Shown piece after piece: positions 14,164-15,998 of a DNA stretch of 15,998 nucleotides. Position 1 is the first letter of the stretch. The number at the start of each line of letters is the position of its first letter. The translations under genes were made by a program, and so were the position numbers. The stretch comes from Geothermobacter sp964441925 (GTDB lineage Bacteria > Desulfobacterota > Desulfuromonadia > Desulfuromonadales > Geothermobacteraceae): positions 1 to 15,998 of the forward strand of contig CAYTVY010000055.1 in assembly GCA_964441925.1 (NCBI GenBank), read 5' to 3'. The notes below the pieces were generated by a model, which was not told the DNA's origin, made no database searches, and worked only from the letters and a program-made list of their open reading frames with translations.

Positions 14164-14763
14164 TCAGTCTCCCACCAGATCGACGATGCGCAGAATGTAT
14201 TCCTCCATGGCAACGACCAGATTCTTCATCTGCCCGAGCAGAAACCGGTGCGCCAAAATGATCGGAATGGCGACCGCCATGCCGGTTGCGGTGGTGATCA
14301 GGGCCTGGGAAATACCGCCACCGAGGGTTTGCGGTGTCCCCACACCAACGGTGGCGATGACGTTGAAAGCCTCGATCATCCCGACCACGGTGCCCAGAAG
14401 CCCCAGCAGAGGGGAGATGGTGCCGATGGTCGACAACAGCCCCAGATAGCGCTCGAAGGCAACGCTCTGCTGGCCGGCGACCTCACCGGCCACCGTCTTC
14501 ACGTGCTCCCGCGAGCGGCCGGCCTGGCGCAGGGCGGCCAGAAAGACCTGGGCCAACGGTGACGATGACTGGCGACAGACGACGATCGCCTCCTCGAAGC
14601 GCTTCTCCTGCGCCAGAGTCATCACCTCCTTGAACAGCTCACGCCCCTCGCGCCGCTGACGGGCAAACCAGAACAGCTTGACGAAAAAGATGGCCAGGGC
14701 CAGGACGGAGCAGGCAAGCAATGGCCACATCAGCGGCCCACCCTTGATGAACAACTCGAGCAT
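14164..14763 (-). CDS. exbB: MotA/TolQ/ExbB-family proton-channel subunit
   Basis: A 199-aa inner-membrane protein with three membrane helices (about 12-33, 106-130 and 152-175) and a large cytosolic stretch between the first two, as in ExbB/TolQ. The second helix carries the family signature Thr-Ile-Gly-Thr-Ile-Ser-Pro-Leu-Leu-Gly-Leu-Leu-Gly-Thr-Val-Gly-like pattern (residues 112-128), and the third has Ala-Leu-Ile-Thr-Thr-Ala-Thr-Gly, with the Thr residues that line the proton path. It would assemble as a pentamer around ExbD. The frame stays open upstream into the HIT gene, but ATG at 14763 gives the normal short N-terminus and has AGAGGA about 11 nt before it, slightly far. The HIT stop is 38 nt upstream. 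Confidence 0.92.
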   Translation of the reverse strand: MLELFIKGGPLMWPLLACSVLALAIFFVKLFWFARQRREGRELFKEVMTLAQEKRFEEAIVVCRQSSSPLAQVFLAALRQAGRSREHVKTVAGEVAGQQSVAFERYLGLLSTIGTISPLLGLLGTVVGMIEAFNVIATVGVGTPQTLGGGISQALITTATGMAVAIPIILAHRFLLGQMKNLVVAMEEYILRIVDLVGD

Positions 14764-14801
14764 GATCAGGCTATCCTCTTTGAATACATGAGTTTTCGGC
14801 C

Positions 14802-15308
14802 TTATCCGATCTGCCGGAAAATCTCCCGCAGCAGGGCGGCGGTTTCCTCGAGGTGCTGGGGAATGACCCGCACATCGGCCAGTACCGGCATGAAGTTGGT
14901 GTCCCCGTTCCAGCGGGGAACGACATGCTGGTGCAGATGATCTTCGATCCCGGCACCGGCCACCTTGCCCCAGTTCATGCCGACATTGAAACCGTCGGGA
15001 TTCCCCCAGCGGCCGAGAACATCGCGGGCCAGCACCGTCAACCGCCAGATTTCGTGCACTTCGTCGGCATCGAGCGCCGCCAGATCCGCGGTATGACGGT
15101 AGGGCGCAACCATCAGATGGCCATTCGAATAGGGATAACGGTTCATGATGACGAAGGCCCGCTCGCCCCGATAGAGAATCAGCCGCTGCTCGTCTTCGTC
15201 GGTCGCGGCATCGAGGCAGAAGATGCAGCCCTTGCGGCCCTGCCCGTCCTCTCCGTTGATGTAGGTCATCCGCCAGGGAGCCCAAAGTCGTTTCATCTTG
15301 CCGGTCAT
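14802..15308 (-). CDS. HIT-family nucleotide hydrolase/transferase
   Basis: A 168-aa cytosolic histidine-triad protein. The triad is His124-x-His126-x-His128 in Asp-His-Leu-His-Gln-His-Val-Val-Pro, with His126 as nucleophile attacking the alpha-phosphate of a nucleotide. The N-terminal Leu-Trp-Ala-Pro-Trp-Arg-Met-Thr-Tyr-Ile motif and Cys28-x-x-Cys31 resemble the branch that includes Ap4A phosphorylases and related dinucleotide enzymes; the Cys pair probably binds zinc with downstream His residues. The substrate is not settled by sequence. ATG at 15308 is taken, with AGAGAA and AGG just upstream; ATG at 15296 is a possible alternative four codons later. It starts 25 nt after the yfcE-type gene ends and precedes exbB by 38 nt, so it is likely part of one operon. 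Confidence 0.9.
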   Translation of the reverse strand: MTGKMKRLWAPWRMTYINGEDGQGRKGCIFCLDAATDEDEQRLILYRGERAFVIMNRYPYSNGHLMVAPYRHTADLAALDADEVHEIWRLTVLARDVLGRWGNPDGFNVGMNWGKVAGAGIEDHLHQHVVPRWNGDTNFMPVLADVRVIPQHLEETAALLREIFRQIG

Positions 15309-15333
15309 CCTGTTTTCTCTGGGTTGTCGATCA

Positions 15334-15828
15334 TCATTCACGCCATGGCAGGATCTCTCCCGCCACGTCTCCGTTCGCAATGTCGAGCAACCCGACGGTC
15401 GCCCCCGCCCGTGACCGGGGGCGCGTCGGGCTTCCCGGATTGAAAAGCAGCGTGCCACCCACCCGGCGGTTCTCGGGGACATGACTGTGGCCGAAAACGA
15501 TCACGTCCGGTCGCTCGGCGGCAAAATGCCTGAACACATCGGCGGCAATCCGGTCACCGCCGCCCCAGCCGTGCACCAGGACGATGCGGCATCCGGCCAG
15601 GGTCAGCAGGCGCCGCGGCGGCAACTCGGGATGCGGCCGGTCGGTGTTGCCGGCCACCGCCACCACCGGACAGGGGGCCAGACAGAACAGCAGTTCGCTG
15701 TCTCCCAGGTCACCGGCATGCAGGATCATGTCGACCGAACGGAATGGGCCGGCCAGCAGCTGCTCGGAGAACCGCCGGCATTGCTGCAGCCCCTGAAGAT
15801 GTGTGTCGGCGATCACTCCGATGCGCAT
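15334..15828 (-). CDS. YfcE/MJ0936-type metallophosphoesterase
   Basis: A 164-aa cytosolic dinuclear-metal phosphodiesterase. All family motifs are present in order: Asp8-x-His10 (Ile-Ala-Asp-Thr-His), Gly-Asp40 (His-Ala-Gly-Asp-Leu-Gly-Asp), Gly-Asn61-Thr-Asp, His86 (Val-His-Gly) and Gly-His114-Ser-His116. Enzymes of this family cleave artificial phosphodiesters with Mn2+; the natural substrate is generally unknown. Length is typical (about 160-185 aa). The start is ATG at 15828, with AAGGAAG (plus 15838-15844) 9 nt upstream; an upstream in-frame start at 15852 would swallow this ribosome site. It is the first gene of the cluster leading to HIT, exbB and exbD, with a near-consensus promoter directly upstream. 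Confidence 0.92.
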   Translation of the reverse strand: MRIGVIADTHLQGLQQCRRFSEQLLAGPFRSVDMILHAGDLGDSELLFCLAPCPVVAVAGNTDRPHPELPPRRLLTLAGCRIVLVHGWGGGDRIAADVFRHFAAERPDVIVFGHSHVPENRRVGGTLLFNPGSPTRPRSRAGATVGLLDIANGDVAGEILPWRE

Positions 15829-15861
15829 GTACGATGGCTTCCTTTGCCGCAAGCTCCTGTC

Positions 15862-15890
15862 CTTTTAACCCTCAGCCGCCAGTCTGTCAA
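15862..15890 (-). promoter_or_regulatory. sigma-70-type promoter of the yfcE-HIT-exbBD cluster
   Basis: On the minus strand a perfect TTGACA (plus 15885-15890) is followed after 17 nt by TAAAAG (plus 15862-15867, 4/6 of TATAAT). Transcription would begin near 15855, giving a leader of about 27 nt that holds the AAGGAAG ribosome site. This is the best promoter match in the window. Confidence 0.6.
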
Positions 15891-15909
15891 TGAATTCGGC
15901 CCCGACATC

Positions 15910-15923
15910 GGCCAAAACTGGCC
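15910..15923. repeat. short inverted repeat upstream of the yfcE promoter
   Basis: GGCCA (15910-15914) and TGGCC (15919-15923) are perfect arms around AAAC. The dyad lies about 20-33 nt upstream of the -35, where an activator could bind. It is short enough to be chance in GC-rich DNA. The rest of 15924-15998 shows no gene or structure that I can support. Confidence 0.2.
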
Positions 15924-15998
15924 AGCAGGGGCAGATAACTGCTTCTCTTCCACCGGACAAAGTTCACCCGGGGCACCTTGCGCTTTGCAAAAGTGGCG

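Noticed and set aside
1..15998. CRISPR arrays, tRNA/rRNA genes, insertion sequences, toxin-antitoxin or defence genes
   Set aside because: I looked for regular repeats, cloverleaf-type sequences, transposase motifs and small paired genes in the intergenic gaps and found none; nearly all the sequence is accounted for by core genes.

Overview
The window looks like ordinary core chromosome of a high-GC Gram-negative bacterium, most likely a deltaproteobacterium of the Desulfuromonadales/Geobacter type. This is inferred from gene content and protein flavour, not from any search. The supporting points are a full-length GlnD, an archaeal-type (ApgM-family) phosphoglycerate mutase-like protein beside XerD, an outer-membrane Slp lipoprotein, a GAF-containing chemoreceptor-like protein and an ExbB/ExbD pair. 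I see no tRNA, rRNA, CRISPR array, insertion sequence or prophage gene. Coding density is very high.

Layout, left to right. The first ten bases hold the start of a minus-strand gene with a strong Shine-Dalgarno, running off the left edge and divergent from slp (177-755, +). Slp converges on a five-gene minus-strand operon. In transcription order (from 9920 down to 777) the operon is mutS, an AMIN-domain N-acetylmuramoyl-L-alanine amidase, glnD, xerD and an apgM-like gene. Its junctions are very tight: one 4-nt ATGA overlap and gaps of 5-21 nt. It mixes mismatch repair, cell-wall hydrolysis, nitrogen signalling, chromosome-dimer resolution and either glycolysis or threonine synthesis, which suggests shared growth-linked expression rather than one pathway.

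A divergent intergenic region (9921-10144) separates mutS from a plus-strand pair: an unrecognised helical protein (10145-10648) and a cation diffusion facilitator metal exporter (10648-11595), joined by a TGATG stop/start overlap. This region holds two promoter-like elements and two perfect inverted repeats. The exporter converges on a minus-strand chemoreceptor-like gene (11654-13651), with a hairpin terminator between them whose T-tract lies on the minus strand.

The right end is a second minus-strand cluster, in transcription order yfcE-type phosphodiesterase, HIT-family nucleotide hydrolase/transferase, exbB, exbD, then the receptor gene. A near-consensus promoter lies upstream of the cluster (15862-15890) and a second candidate lies upstream of the receptor. 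The last ~145 bases (15853-15998) are non-coding as far as I can see.

I did not find a clearly new multi-gene system. The points most worth following are: the chemoreceptor with an altered signalling tip and a paired-dyad promoter; the small unknown gene coupled to the metal exporter behind a repeat-rich leader; and the possibility that the ApgM-like protein is a homoserine kinase rather than a mutase.
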